In this document: in pieces, positions 12,051-23,753 of the stretch
Position numbering within the stretch: position 1 is the stretch's first letter
How the letters are laid out: each line of letters starts with the position of its first letter
NCBI GenBank assembly: GCA_027919835.1
Contig: JANVFP010000037.1
Coordinates: forward strand, 372,001 to 436,000
From: Lentinula raphanica
Lineage: Eukaryota; Basidiomycota; Agaricomycetes; Agaricales; Omphalotaceae
Length of the DNA stretch: 64,000 bases
Reading direction: 5' to 3'
Translations under genes and position numbers: made by a program
Notes under the pieces: model-generated
The model's database searches: none
Told to the model about the DNA's origin: nothing
What the model saw: only the letters and a program-made list of their open reading frames with translations

Positions 12051-13040
12051 TCATATATGTCTTGTAGGTATCATTCGCGCGTCTTTCTCCCTTCTCAAGC
12101 TTGCTGTCGCCTGCGCACTCGCCAAAACCCCCATCAGCCTCTTCCGCACCTTCGCTGACGGAGGCGGGATGTTCCCCGTTATCGTCGGGATCTTCGGAAA
12201 CTTTGTCGGAATTTTGTGCAGAGGAAGAATGTGAAGCGGTGAGGGAAGAGTGGTGGGTGTGTCTAGACGAGGAGTATCTGGAACTAGAGGTGTGGATGGG
12301 GTTGAAGGAAGGGTAAAGAAGACGAGGAACGGGAGTAGGAAGGGTTGAAAGAAGAGTTGTTGAAAGAAGATTAAGATTGAGAGGAGTGGGTGCATGGGTA
12401 GAAAGAGGAGAAGTACGAAAGCTCCTAGAGTTGAAGGGAGGGATGGAATGGGGAAGAGTTAAGGAAGTTGAAAGAGGATCGAGAATTGGTGTTGGGGGAG
12501 CCGCAGTACTTGAGGGTGTACGACGCGAATGCTGGGTTCGTGTTGGCGTTATTTTTGCCGTTCCCGCTAGTGTTGTTCCCGTTATTCGCGTTCAAATTAG
12601 CGTTCCCGTTCACACTGTTCGAGCCAGCATTCGCGTTGTTGTTGCCGTTGCCAAACACAAACGCCGAACGGGACTCCCCAAACGCAGCACTCGCGAACGG
12701 GTGTTGGAAGAATGAGCTGGCTCTTGACTTTTAGCTTGAGCTTGAGTACGTGCGTGAGTGGTTGGAGTTGGCGTTCGAGAAAGAGGCGTTGAATGAGTTC
12801 CCTGCCCTTGCCTAGGACTAGGATCGGCCCTGCACCACCCCGGATTGTCCTTACCCTCACTCTCACTAACCAATCACACCTCCTCCCCTTCCCTCGGGCT
12901 GCATTGGACTGGTTTAGTGGGGTTGACAGAAAGGGAGAAAGGGAGGGAGGAGGAAGAGAGAGTGAAGGTGCCAAGGAAGGGAGAAGAAGGAATGTCCAAT
13001 AAAATGAGAGGAACAGGGCTAGGGAGGCAGGAGGTGTAGG
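12051..13040 (-). other. Low-complexity region, possible minus-strand coding sequence
   Basis: The minus strand carries Asn/Gly-rich (FVFGNGNNNANAGSN, about 12600-12660), Ser/Thr/Pro-rich and acidic (VSEDPDDNGEHPASVS, about 12170-12220) stretches in three different frames. The frames could be joined by introns into one low-complexity protein, but I found no convincing splice set. Long frames on the plus strand are equally simple in sequence. Either a fast-evolving disordered protein or simple-sequence DNA. Confidence 0.25.
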
Positions 13041-13099
13041 GACGGCTCTAGAAGGGGGAGTTTGCTTTCCCCTTCATCGAGGTTGCCAGTAGCGAGATT

Positions 13100-16050
13100 T
13101 GTAAGATGGGTAGGATGAGGATGAGGAAATGAGGGGGTATGAGTGGGAACCGGTGTCGAAGTCGCCGATCTCCCATATTAGGAGCGACGTATACTACGGT
13201 GTATTCTTCTTCTTCTTCTTATGCTCATTCACAGCTCAAACAGGTTACAGGTTCTTCCCCTCCCTAAGCATCCATAAGCAAGATGCAAATCTTTTGATTC
13301 AAAAAGAATGTTGAGCAAACGGAGGAAATGAAGGAGAAAACATGGGAGATACGCGCTCTCCGTCCCATGCAAGGAGCTTCAGACCCGAGAGCGAACTGAG
13401 AGCTTCAATTTCCATTCCGCGCTTTATCTCAAGCCCTGGCGAAAGCTTCTCGCTGGGGTTCGCGTTCCGTCCACCGTTAGAGACCGGAAGGGAAGAATAG
13501 TCGAAGTCTTCAAGGAGGACGAGGGGCTGTAGTTTTTCGCCAACTCAACAACGAACAGGACTTCCCGGGATGTGACCTACTGAAAAGGCACCTAAAGGCA
13601 CCTCCTATGGCTTGGTTCTCGAATTCTTCATCGTCGGGGTCCCGTTCTCCATTGCCCTTATCTTCTAACTCCAACCAACTCTCCCTCATCCAAGGTGTCT
13701 TCGGAGTCCCCACAGGTACGCGGGCGTCGTTATCGGCCTTTAGAGCAGCAGAGATCAAAGGAAGGTATCCGGAAAACCGGAGCAGTATGATCACGAGCCA
13801 TGAGCGCCGCATAGACGGAGGGCAAGCAGAAAAAAATCTGCGGCTGCATCCGCCTCGCAAACACCTCGGAAAGCGTTGTCACGTCGCACAAAACCTCAGA
13901 GCGATCATTTTTGCGCTCATAGAACCTTGCCTAGATAAAAGGCCAGGCTTTTGGCGGCTGTCAAAAAAGAAAACCCTAATTCCTGAGCGAGGAGATGAAC
14001 GCGAGAAAGCCGTCTCGGAATGGTTTAGCGAGGATAACTTGGCCCCTAGATCTTGTTGCGAAACAAAGAAACCCGCAAATGGGGACTACAAAGAGATGCA
14101 GATCCGTAGGACATATGCTGACATATGACATTTCTTCAGATTCGAGAGAGAATAACAGAGATAGGAGAGACGGAGAGAGAGGGTAGAAACTAGAAGTATA
14201 CATAGGAAAAGAGAGGGAAGTTGAAAGCAAATCAGCTTCCATATACGGTCACAGGCTACAGCTGTCAAATTGTTCACGTACGTAATACTGTATACACATC
14301 CAACCTTTCCTACACATCGCATGCTTTGCACAACGTCGGGAGAAAGCGGTCGATGCCGTTCTAACTTCTGACCGTGACGGTAGATTAAGGTAGACTGCGG
14401 ACGCCAAGACTCACAATACATATTTGATGGATGGCCTCTGATGGCCTTCAATGGCTCGGAGGTTTTGCTCGGGTTTGCTCGCTCAGCCTCGCACGAGAAT
14501 GAGATAATTGCAAGAAGGGAAGCAAGTGGGTTACCGTTCATCCGACGCCGTAGATGTGTCTAGGTTTGTTCTCTGCACGCAAGGGGAAAGGCAGGGAAAA
14601 GAATTCCGCTTTTACTGTACCGTCTTCTTTCTTGCCCAAACCCTGCCCAAACCGAGGTCCAGCAAATTTAGCGCCCAAGCGCCTGAGGGGGTAGAAGAAA
14701 GACGTGGTTACTGGGAGGACTTTTGGGAGATAGGAACTTTATCCTCAAAGGTTGAAATCAAGGCGTCACCGTGGTTCAGAGCAGATCCGGATTCCAGAGT
14801 ACGTCAGAGCCAAGTTTCTGGAAATGATTAAGGCGAGAAAATAGGCCGCTCAGCTCGTCTCGATTCGATTCCCGAGGGCCGAGTCCGAATAGTTTCGATG
14901 AAGGTCAGGAGTTCATGGAAAGGCGAAGAAAATGAATTGATTATTGCACCAAAGGTGGATAGCTGGGTTTCCGGAGGATGAGGGAGCCAAGTCAGTATAA
15001 TTGTAGAGTCTGAACGGAACGGTATACACACGAAAAGTTTATTTGGATAGCAGCCCTCTAGATTTGTTCCTAAAATCTCTATGTAACTCCCTTCTCCCTG
15101 TCAGGTGTATCGGTGCCCATAACGAGGAAGAACAAGAGGAAGGTTGAAAATGGAAATTTGAACGCGGGATGATGCATGATGAGGGATAATGGCACCATTG
15201 TTGTTGATTTGATATATAAAGTTTGGACCGTCTGACATCGGTAGACTGTGTGCCATCCTCACTTGCGTATCAGGTTTTACAAGAACAATGTTTAGAAAGG
15301 CAACGTTTTGCTGATCGGCCCAAAAGGCTTCGGCTTGGCTTCGTCCTCTAACTGTTGGAAAGGAACCGAGGGCGATAAAAAGGTGAAGCTTTGAAAGCTG
15401 GCGCTGATATGTGAATTTCCGATAGGATGGATATGTGAAGAGTTAATTCAGATTGTCGGTGATATTAACGTGAGCGCGAGAAGAGGATAAGTTGTTTCTG
15501 CTGTATTTCTGCTGTCACCGACTGTCAGTATTCAGGAAAGCTATCACGACTTTTGGATCACCTGTCTCAAGGTCATATCTTTCCTTTTGTCCTAGTCATC
15601 TCCAGGTCATCTCTTTCGATCATCTCTCATGGCCACCCCAATTCAGCGCCTTCTAGTAACTCTCATGAGTTATACAGTAAGTCTAAGGCTTTGACCTTAG
15701 ACTATATCTTTGCTGTTTGAATGAATTGCGTCTCTTGCTGTTCATCTTGTCCTTGCTGACCATTGTTGTCGGAACAGCTGATTGTTTGGTCAAGAAGAGC
15801 AAATTAAACTTTTTGTGAATGAAAAATGCCTGGCCTCGGCCTGCCCCTGAGCCTGTTCCCGCGGTGTATTTTCCACGTGAAACCATCTTCAACTTGAACT
15901 CATCTCAGCTCCGAGCTCGTCTCGTTCTCCTCATTTTGTACGACATCTGTACCCGTCCTACTATTCCTGGATGCCAAAGAAGAAGACCACAACAGTAATC
16001 AATTCAAGATAGGGAAGCTGAACAGAAAGTCAATGAGCCTAAGTACGGCC
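13100..16050. other. Unresolved stretch
   Basis: Holds a short CTT tract near 13203-13219 and an open frame 13607-14128 (plus, 173 codons, Ser-rich start MAWFSNSSSSGSRS) with no recognisable domain. Nothing from 14250 to 16050 reads as a family I know. Confidence 0.35.
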
Positions 16051-16238
16051 TGGGACGATCGAGGAGCGTTACCTTTCGGAACTCTCTTCTCTCCTACATC
16101 CAACCAGCACGGTTTTTCAGCGTTACTCATGACAGAATGATCGCTCTCTTCCTTTCAATGCTATCTTAGGCTCTCAGGCTCCTAACCAGAACTCGGAATA
16201 AGCATATGAACGCGGCACTAGGAGCCACTTGAAGCTGG

Positions 16239-16245
16239 ATAAAAG
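16239..16245 (+). promoter_or_regulatory. TATA-like element of TET/JBP-like copy 1
   Basis: GATAAAAGG lies about 85 nt before the ATG at 16328. The second copy has AATAAAAACC at the corresponding place (near 19830). Both sit inside the duplicated 5' flank. Confidence 0.35.
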
Positions 16246-16327
16246 GCCTCTGTTCCATCTCTTTTTCTCTGCATCTCCAGCTGGGTCTCTTCTCACTGCG
16301 CAGAAGGAACTTCGAGATCGGAACGCC

Positions 16328-17819
16328 ATGCCTGAACTAACTTTCGATGGTGAGTTACTGTTAGCATCTGCGAAGCAATACTGACCCACGAGAGCATCTA
16401 CAGATGCATTCTCTCGAACGACGCGGTCCAAGCGCATATTCAACCCTTACATTATCACGCCCGCCCCTGGTCAGCCTATACAAGGCGTTCGGGAGTTTGA
16501 TATCCTCAACGCGCTCACCGAGCAAAACAATAATCGCATGGAACAAGAAGATCGCGGAGAAGGATACGACTCGGAGGAAGATGCCGAGCTTGAAGATGAA
16601 GACGAAGAGGACTATGAGGACCCAGCTCCAACTATCAACGTCCCATGCTCGATGCCCCTCCCCTTCGCATCTCACCACGCAGCACCCACTTCATCTACTC
16701 CTTTCGCGAGAGGTCACTGGGTCTCTGAAATCGATATGGTCAAAGCACTTGGCAGTTCATCGGGTTGGATAGGTCGCCGCCGAACCTTCCCTCGAAAGCA
16801 CACCAGTCTTGAAGAATTGTATACTCTTGGGTTCAAACTGCTCGATTCACAGCTCGGGTATGTCGCAATGTTACTTGCTCGGGTGCTCATGCGGCTAACC
16901 TCTTCCTCTAGTGAGACATACCCCATTGTTGATCGGAATCAAAAGATCATAGGTGTGTTTGGAGCTCCTCCGCCTGAGCAAAGTGCAAAAGTAGTTTCGA
17001 AGGCGAATGCGGCCCTCGAGCAAGCTCACGAACGGATCTCTTTCACGGAAAAGCAAGAGAACCATCGTCGTGGCGATTACCCTGCGGCAGCGTACGGCAT
17101 CTCCTTTGGAGGAGGACAAAAACGACCGGGTATCTTGAAGCATTCGGTCAAGATGGCCGCAAAGCTCCAATCGTTACTGAAGGAGTCCGCTTTCATAAGT
17201 ATCTCAGACTATAATAACTGTATGTTCCTTCGACAATGATTCTTACTGAGGCATGGCTGACGCATTTTCTGTTCTAGCTCTTCTCACAACTTTTGCGCCA
17301 CGAGTACATCAATACTACTCGGATGGTCTAACACAACTGCAGGAATGGAACCCTCGGCTTGTCCGCAACTTTCCCGGCACCGCCTTTGCCGCCTGTACTT
17401 GGAATTTTGGCCCCGCCGCTGTGTCTTATCCTCATACCGACAACGCGAATGTAGCCTTTGGGTGGTGCTCTATCACTGCCCTCGGAGATTACAATCCTGA
17501 TCTCGGTGGTCATCTCATTCTCTGGGACCTCGGCCTCGTCATTAGGTTTCCTCCCGGTGCAACGATCCTGATCCCTTCCGCACTGTTAGTTCACTCTAAT
17601 GTCCCCATTCAAGAAGGCGAAAAACGATACGCGTTCGTTCAATACACCGCTGGTGGATTGTTTCGCTGGATCGACCATGGTTTTCAGACTCTCGAAAAGT
17701 GGAAGAAGAAGAATCCCTTGCAAGCTGAAAAGCAGCAGTATAAACGGGACCGTGAGGCCCGTGTACAGAATGGTTACAACAGGTTTTCGACGTTCTCCGA
17801 GATCGTTGGGGGTAGCTAA
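16328..17819 (+). CDS. TET/JBP-like 2-oxoglutarate/Fe(II) dioxygenase, copy 1
   Basis: Probable member of the fungal 2OGFeDO JBP1/TET group. Characterised members oxidise 5-methylcytosine, and the group is expanded in Agaricomycetes. Exons 16328-16349, 16404-16857, 16912-17219 and 17278-17819 give 441 aa. The N-terminus is basic, followed by an acidic tract (about residues 75-100). The C-terminal third is the oxygenase core: YPHTDNANVAFGW (iron ligands about His314 and Asp316), GGHLILWDL, FPPGATILIPSALL, then distal His367 in VHSNVPIQ and Arg378 in EKRYAFVQYTAGG, which should bind 2-oxoglutarate. The family call rests on this motif order. Another double-stranded beta-helix oxygenase is possible, and the substrate is not visible from sequence. 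No KDZ transposase, often found near such genes, is present in the window. Confidence 0.75.
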
Positions 17820-17984
17820 CATATCGTCGCTGCGAATGCCTTTGGTCATTGGGGCAAATGGTTACGGCAGAATAAAGGACGGGCTACAATGGTCGGTCAC
17901 CGTCGTTTGTTCTTCCATCAAAAAAACCGCCCGTGAATCAATCCGCCTGTCATCCTCGTTTCTCCATCGTTCGGGCCTCTCCTT

Positions 17985-18500
17985 CCTATCCCTATTCCGT
18001 CGCTTCCCTCTCGAATCTCCTCTCCCCGCTTGGAACTGGTTTGCGCTTGGAACACTTTCATCGTTTGAAACGTCTCTATCGCTTGTAACCTTTCATCGCT
18101 CGGAACTTCTGTATCGCTTGGAACGCTTTTTTGGTTCACATTACTTTGTTGCTTCCACCTTGTTCGTCACTTTCAAATCCATCACTTTGTCATTTCCGCC
18201 TATCGCCAACTAAAACCCCAAGTTGTATATACACACACCCGGGTTGATGATCATTCTTTCTTCCATCGTACAAACTCTCATGCAAAGTTCTCTTTTTAGT
18301 CTCCAAGTTATTTCCATGTCATTTGATCTATTTTCCGTCTTTATTCCTTCGTCTCTACGAAGTGTCTGCCTCGCTTCCCTCCCTTCATTCCGCTTGGAAC
18401 TGCTTTGTTGCTTGGAACACTTTTGTCGCTCGGAATTCATTCATTTTTTTTCTCGCCTGGAACACTTTTTCGCTCCGAACGACTGTTCGTTGTGCTTACC
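17985..18500 (+). repeat. Degenerate 17-18 bp tandem repeat, 3' of copy 1
   Basis: Two clusters of imperfect units of the type CTTGGAACACTTTCATCG, at about 18025-18130 and 18395-18480. Spacing is about 17-18 bp. The same unit recurs downstream of copy 2. Confidence 0.55.
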
Positions 18501-19655
18501 TTTGTTATACACATCGGTCGTGGTTCCCTTTGTTTTCAGACTCTCAATCTCTTTTCCAACTTATTATCTCCCTGTGTGCCTTACAATTTCTCTCTCTCTT
18601 TCTATTTCCTGTTTCTGATTCATGTTCCTCGATATATTGACTTCTTTGTCGGATTATCTCTTCTGTCCCATACTACTTGTATTGATGTTCTCATTCTGGT
18701 GGCTTCCTCGAGTTCGCGTCTCGCCGCTAAGTTTGTCTTCGCACTTTGACCTCTGATTTCAGAGTCCTTCCCACTAAACTGTATTTTTGGAGGTAACTTT
18801 TTTTTTTCACGTCACCGTTGCTTTCCACTGATTTTTTTACCAGATATCTCCCACCTTTCACGTCTGAATTACTTCAGCATCATTTGCTATCTCTCGCATT
18901 TTCCTTTACTTGCCCCCGCACTGCGTAGCTCACTACTCTCGGACGTTTTCCATTCTGTCCGAGCAATTTTCGTCAACATCGTCGTTCACGCCATTTTCAA
19001 ATCTTGGTTACGGCGTTCTTCTATTCATCAGACATCTACGTTTCGGACTTTTGACATCCTTCCGGGCGCGCTCTGTGTCTCAAGCCTGAGGAGAGATGGG
19101 CCCACTTTGAGTTACTTCGGGGCTTCTAGGTGTTTGGATAGCGCGAGGGTAACAAGGGGTGACACAGATTGAAAGACTATCGGGATTGTATACTTCGAGA
19201 TTCGGCTGCTGGGCAGAGGAGCTAAGGGGTACTTAGAGGCTAGAGCTCCAAGGTGTAGCCAATAGCAGATGCTGATACATGTGCGTGAACGGTAACCATA
19301 TGTGTGAATGATACCTTAATTGGGTTTTACAACATTATTAAATTGCTGGGAAAAGATTTTGCTTGACCTGGAGGCCTCTCGAGGCTCATGCTCATGGGTA
19401 GTCCTCCAATAATGAAAAGACCAAAAATGTCGAGAAGGTGAAGGCTAGCGCCTTTGCCTGCCCATCAGAATTCAGAACTCCACTCGCGTGGTACATTATA
19501 GTACATGCTACATCCATCATCCAATCATTCTCGTTCTCGCCCCAACTCATTCTTCCGTACAACATCTGGGTGTATGAGAAGGATCCCCTCATTTCTAGCT
19601 CAAGTTCACTGATGGAACTTGAAGAAACTCAAATCGGTATCAGTACCTGAATAAA
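18501..19655. other. Pyrimidine-rich stretch without a gene
   Basis: Largely T/C-rich to about 19080, then ordinary composition. No recognisable coding region. The duplicated 5' flank of copy 2 begins near 19660. Confidence 0.4.
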
Positions 19656-19917
19656 GGCGTGGGATGTCGAGGAGCGCTCAGCTCTTTGCATCGGAACACT
19701 CTTCTCCACCGCACGCATCGAACACAGTTTCAGACTTATGACAGAATCTTCTGTACCCATTATCTCAAGGCTTTCTGGCTTCCAATCAGGGTTCAGATAA
19801 GCATGTGAATGCGTTGGAGAATAAAAACCGTCTTTTCCATGTCTCCCTTTCACATCTCCCCTCTGTCTGGCTGGATCTCGTCTCACTGCGCAGAAGCAGG
19901 TTTGGGCTCTGAACGCG

Positions 19918-21285
19918 TTGCCCAAACTCACTCTCTATGGTGAGCTTCTGCTAACATTCGCAAACTGTTACTGACCAATGAGACCTTCTCCAGAGGCATC
20001 TCGGATGACGCGCTCCAAGCGAATATTCAGCCCTTACAACATTGGAGGCCAGCCTATGCGAGCTCAGCCTATACCAGGTCAGTCTATACGAGGTCCGCCT
20101 GTCCCCTTCGCATCTCACCATATCGGCAGTTTCATCTGCTCCTGTCTCCTGTCCATCTATATTTACCTACTCTTCTGGAGGTCGCTGGGCCTCTGGCATT
20201 AATATAGCCGACATACCTGTGACTTCATCGGGTTACACTGGGGTCCGGCTGGACCTCCCTCAGGAACTCCCTAGTCTTGAAAAATTGCATCGTCGAGGGT
20301 TCAAAGTGCTTGTTTGTCAACCCGGGTATATGATAATGTTTCTCGCTTAGGTACATATCTAGCTAACCTCTTTTTTTAGCGAAACATGCCCGATTACTGA
20401 CGTGGAAGATAGGGTTATATGTGTGGTTCATATACTTCCTCCTGGACAAAGCAGAAGAGTGGTCCTGGAGGCAAATGCAGCCATCGAGCAAGCTCACGAA
20501 CGAATTTTCTTCACGGAAAAGCAAGAGAATCACCGCCGTGGCGATTTCCCTGCGGCCTCGTATGGTATCTCATTCGGTGGAGGGCAAACGCGACCTGATT
20601 TCTTGAAGCATTCCGTCAAGACCAACGCCATCCTCCAATCGTTACTGAAGCACCGAGCTTTCAATCATTTTTCAGACGATTCCAACTGTCTGTGTTCTTT
20701 GTCATTGATTCATACGGAGGCATGGCTGACGCATTTTATGTTCTAGATCTTTTCACGACTTACGGCTCCCAAATACGTCAACGTTACTTAGATGGCCTAG
20801 CTGCATTGCAAAAATGGGATCCTCAACTTGTTCCCAACTTTCCTGGTACTGCTTTCGCTGCTTGCACGTGGAATTTTGGACCTGCCGCTGTCTCTTATCC
20901 TCATATCAATGACGCGAATGTAGCTTTTGGCTGGTGCTCCATCACTGCCCTCGGGGATTATAATCCTGACCTAGGTGGTCACCTTATTCTCTGGGACCTT
21001 GACCTCGTCATCAGGTTCCCTCCCGGAGCAACTATCCTCATCCCCTCCGCACTGCTCGCTCACTCTAATGTCCCCATCCAAGAAGGCGAAAAACGATACG
21101 CGTTTGTTCAATTTACCGCTGGTGGATTGTTCCGCTGGATCGACCATGATTTCCAGAGTGTAGAACAGTGGGAGAAGAGTGCTTCTGAAGCTCAACGGCA
21201 GCAGTATGAGAAGGATCGCGAGGCTCGTGTCAAGGATGGTTACAACAGATTTTCAAACTTCTCAGAGGTCGTCGGGGGTGGTTAA
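19918..21285 (+). pseudogene. TET/JBP-like dioxygenase, copy 2 (decayed)
   Basis: Tandem duplicate of 16328-17819 with the same intron positions. The homologous start codon is TTG (19918-19920). The acidic tract is deleted and the frame is lost: the exon-2 reading stops at 20202 (TAA), while the remainder continues in another frame (SGGRWASG). Exon 3 (about 20380-20694, ERIFFTEKQENHRRGDF) and exon 4 (about 20746-21285) remain open and close to copy 1. The iron motif HTD is changed to HIN (SYPHINDANV), while the distal His (AHSNVPIQ) and the Arg of EKRYAFVQ are kept. An in-frame ATG at 20692 could give a short product containing only the oxygenase core. Probably inactive as an enzyme, and likely a pseudogene. 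Confidence 0.7.
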
Positions 21286-21479
21286 CGTTCGTGATCATCT
21301 GGGAGTCAAAAGGGTCCGGTGGGATTGGTACAGAAAGGCGGTCATGCTTGCAATGGTTGTTTATTCTTCCGTCAAAACAAATGCCCTTGCAAATTCCTCC
21401 TTTTGAATCGCGTTTCTCCTTACCTTTCGGGCTTCTTCCTATTGCGGCGCTTACCTCTCGAGTCTCTTATCCTCGTTTC

Positions 21480-21620
21480 AAAGTGGTTCGTCGCTTGGAA
21501 AACTCTCAACTCTTGGAAAATCTTCAACGGTTCGAACACTTACATCTCTTCGAACCTCTTTGTTGCTTGGAACTTTTCATCGTTTGGGACTTGTTCATTG
21601 CTTGGAACCTTTTTTTTCTG
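21480..21620 (+). repeat. Degenerate tandem repeat, 3' of copy 2
   Basis: Units such as CGCTTGGAAAACTCTC and TTGCTTGGAACTTTTCATCG at 17-20 bp spacing, equivalent to the array after copy 1. It is followed by a shared TTGATGATCATT segment (18244 and 21719), so the duplication includes about 0.5 kb of 3' flank. Confidence 0.5.
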
Positions 21621-21794
21621 TCTACATCGCTTGTTCGCTTCCATCTTATTCGTCTATCACTTCGTCATCTCCGCCTTTCGTCAACGAAAGGCCCAAGTTG
21701 TATGTACACACGCACAGGTTGATGATCATTTTTTCTTCGATCGAACAACTTACTATCAAGCAAAGTTTCGTCATCATTGCCTGCAGCTCGGGAC

Positions 21795-22360
21795 GTCAAT
21801 CCTCTATGACATTTGCAGCTGGTGAACAACTGAAGAGCGCAAGACATGGGTTTTCAGGCCTTCTATATCATCTCGCCTAAATTGGACCTCCTCATGCATA
21901 TTCTTCACTCTTTTCAGGTCATATCTTTTCATGACAAATGTTACAACTCTACTCTTCTATCTAACAATTTACCAGCTGTTCATATCTCGCCTTAATCCTG
22001 TGTGTCAATGATTCGAGACTTACTCCTCCTACTACAAGGGCCCGGGTCCGCTCTTCTCGAGGATTCATACAGCTCGGCATCCAGTCTCCTTGTGCTGAAT
22101 ATGTGTCTATATAGCAAATTCTCTTCAATTCCAACTCCATCAACCGTTCATTAAGTATGTCCCGTTGGTTGGCTTTTACTGACATTGCTTCGGTATGAAC
22201 GCTGCCTAAGAGGTGTAATTTCTCCAGAGTTTGTCAAAAGCTTCAAGCATATAGTCTCAGTAGCAGCTCCATGTGTCGATACAAGATAGACGTTATTTTG
22301 AAAGGCTTCAACTAGGCTCCACTCATGGTCAGTGACCAACCGTTCAGCTTAATTATGTAG
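21795..22360 (-). repeat. Duplicated segment, copy 1 (unknown content)
   Basis: Matches 24063-24880. Shared anchors include GTCAATCCTCTATGACATTTGC, CATCTCGCCT, TCAGRTCATATCT and CTTGTATC. Minus-strand frames here (21961-22185) and in the partner (24284-24682) share the peptide NPREE and an MSV-E/K-NQ start, so the unit may derive from a small gene. Both copies are broken into several frames and I do not recognise the family. Confidence 0.45.
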
Positions 22361-22584
22361 TGACTCCAGGAAGACCAAAATGAGTTGTTGTCAGTAGGCC
22401 AAACAATTGAGTTGACCTCCTTCCCTCGGGTGGAGCCGAGTATATTTTTTCCTTCCTTACGGAGACGGCCGGCCTGTTATATTTCAATCAAATTTCCCAC
22501 ATCTTCAACCTGAAATTGAAACCCTCTGAAACCTTGGGTTGCAAATGAATTCTAAATCTCGAGCCTCGGGGAATCCGGGATTGT

Positions 22585-22800
22585 TTGCACTCCTTCGCAT
22601 CTCACCTTGATCTCACCACGCACCACCCACTTCTGGACCTCTGAAAATTGTGAAATGACTTGGTACAAAAGGTTGGTCACGCTTTTCTTGCGTCCATCAC
22701 TTTTCTTTTGCTTCCTCTTGCTCGTCGCTTTCAAACCTATCACTTTGTTCTCTCTGCCTTTCGTCAACGAAAAGCCAAAGATGTCGCTCACGTCCCTTCC
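22585..22800 (+). pseudogene. Short remnant of the TET/JBP-like duplication
   Basis: About 22590-22665 resembles exon 2 of copy 1 (CATCTCACCACGC then GGACCTCTGAAA). From about 22665 it resembles the 3' flank of the copies (TTGGTACAAAAGGTTGGTCA and CGTCAACGAAAAGCC). The central coding part is missing, so this looks like a third, internally deleted copy. Confidence 0.45.
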
Positions 22801-22899
22801 CTGGCCCTATCTATCCAGTTCAGATCAGGAAGCACCCGAAAACAACAGATACGCCGTCTATGGATATCGATCTACCTCTTCAAATTCACTTCGGAATTT

Positions 22900-23750
22900 T
22901 TGAGCCCTTCTTCCATTCCTGCTTAGTTCGGCTGTTCCTCCCCTACGAATGGATATATCGTGTATTGCACAGTCATGCGCATGCATCTAGTTTGCGCCAG
23001 TTCCTCATTTCCCATCTTTAACGGTGAATGGAACGCAAAACCTTCGCAAGAAGCCTTGCGAGAGCTGCTTCACAACAAACCTCTGTGACGGAGTTTGGGC
23101 CGACAGAAATAGTGTGTCTTTCTCCTTGTTCAAGTTTCCGAATAATAATAAAGCTTCTTTAGATCTTTTCAATTTTCAACACCTTCTCTGGTTTTGATTA
23201 GTCGTCTCATTTCGTGCCATTCTTCGACCATTGTTGCTCACAATATTTTCCGGGTTCCCCACTGTAATCCATCTCAGTTGTGTCTCAGTTTAATGCACTG
23301 TCATGTTGCTACGGTTCGCCGTTGTGCTGCATCCAAGTTGTCTCTGTGAATGATCTCTCTGGGTCCCGGTCGAGCTGTGCATGCTACTTTACGCTGTCGA
23401 TGTGGTCTCCTCTATGTTGCGCGAGAGTTTTAACCCTCAAGGCATGGTTCACCAACAAGCTGATCGATCTTCCTTGTCCTCATTTCAACTGACCATTGCC
23501 TAGATGTCTGCTTGCGTCTCGAGGTACGCCTTTTTGCCGCATACATATACATGCTTCGCTCACTCAAAACTTCATCGGAAACATCGACTTTTAGCCTATA
23601 TTGCTGGAATACATATGCGCTACAGGTGAGGATTTGAGAATCTCAGTAGAGTAACACTCATTTAGAGGTTCAAGCATCCGACACCCTGCCTTCCGTCCCG
23701 TTGTCGTTCGCTGTGTCAATATCTCTTCAGATGGACTCCATCTAGATGAA
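22900..23750. other. Stretch with no supportable gene
   Basis: A short open frame at 23280-23492 (plus) has no recognisable domain. I see no repeat shared with the rest of the window. Confidence 0.35.
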
Positions 23751-23753
23751 TTG

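Noticed and set aside
16328..21285. KDZ-type transposon linked to the TET/JBP-like genes
   Set aside because: Such genes often accompany KDZ elements in mushrooms, but no transposase-like frame is present in this window.
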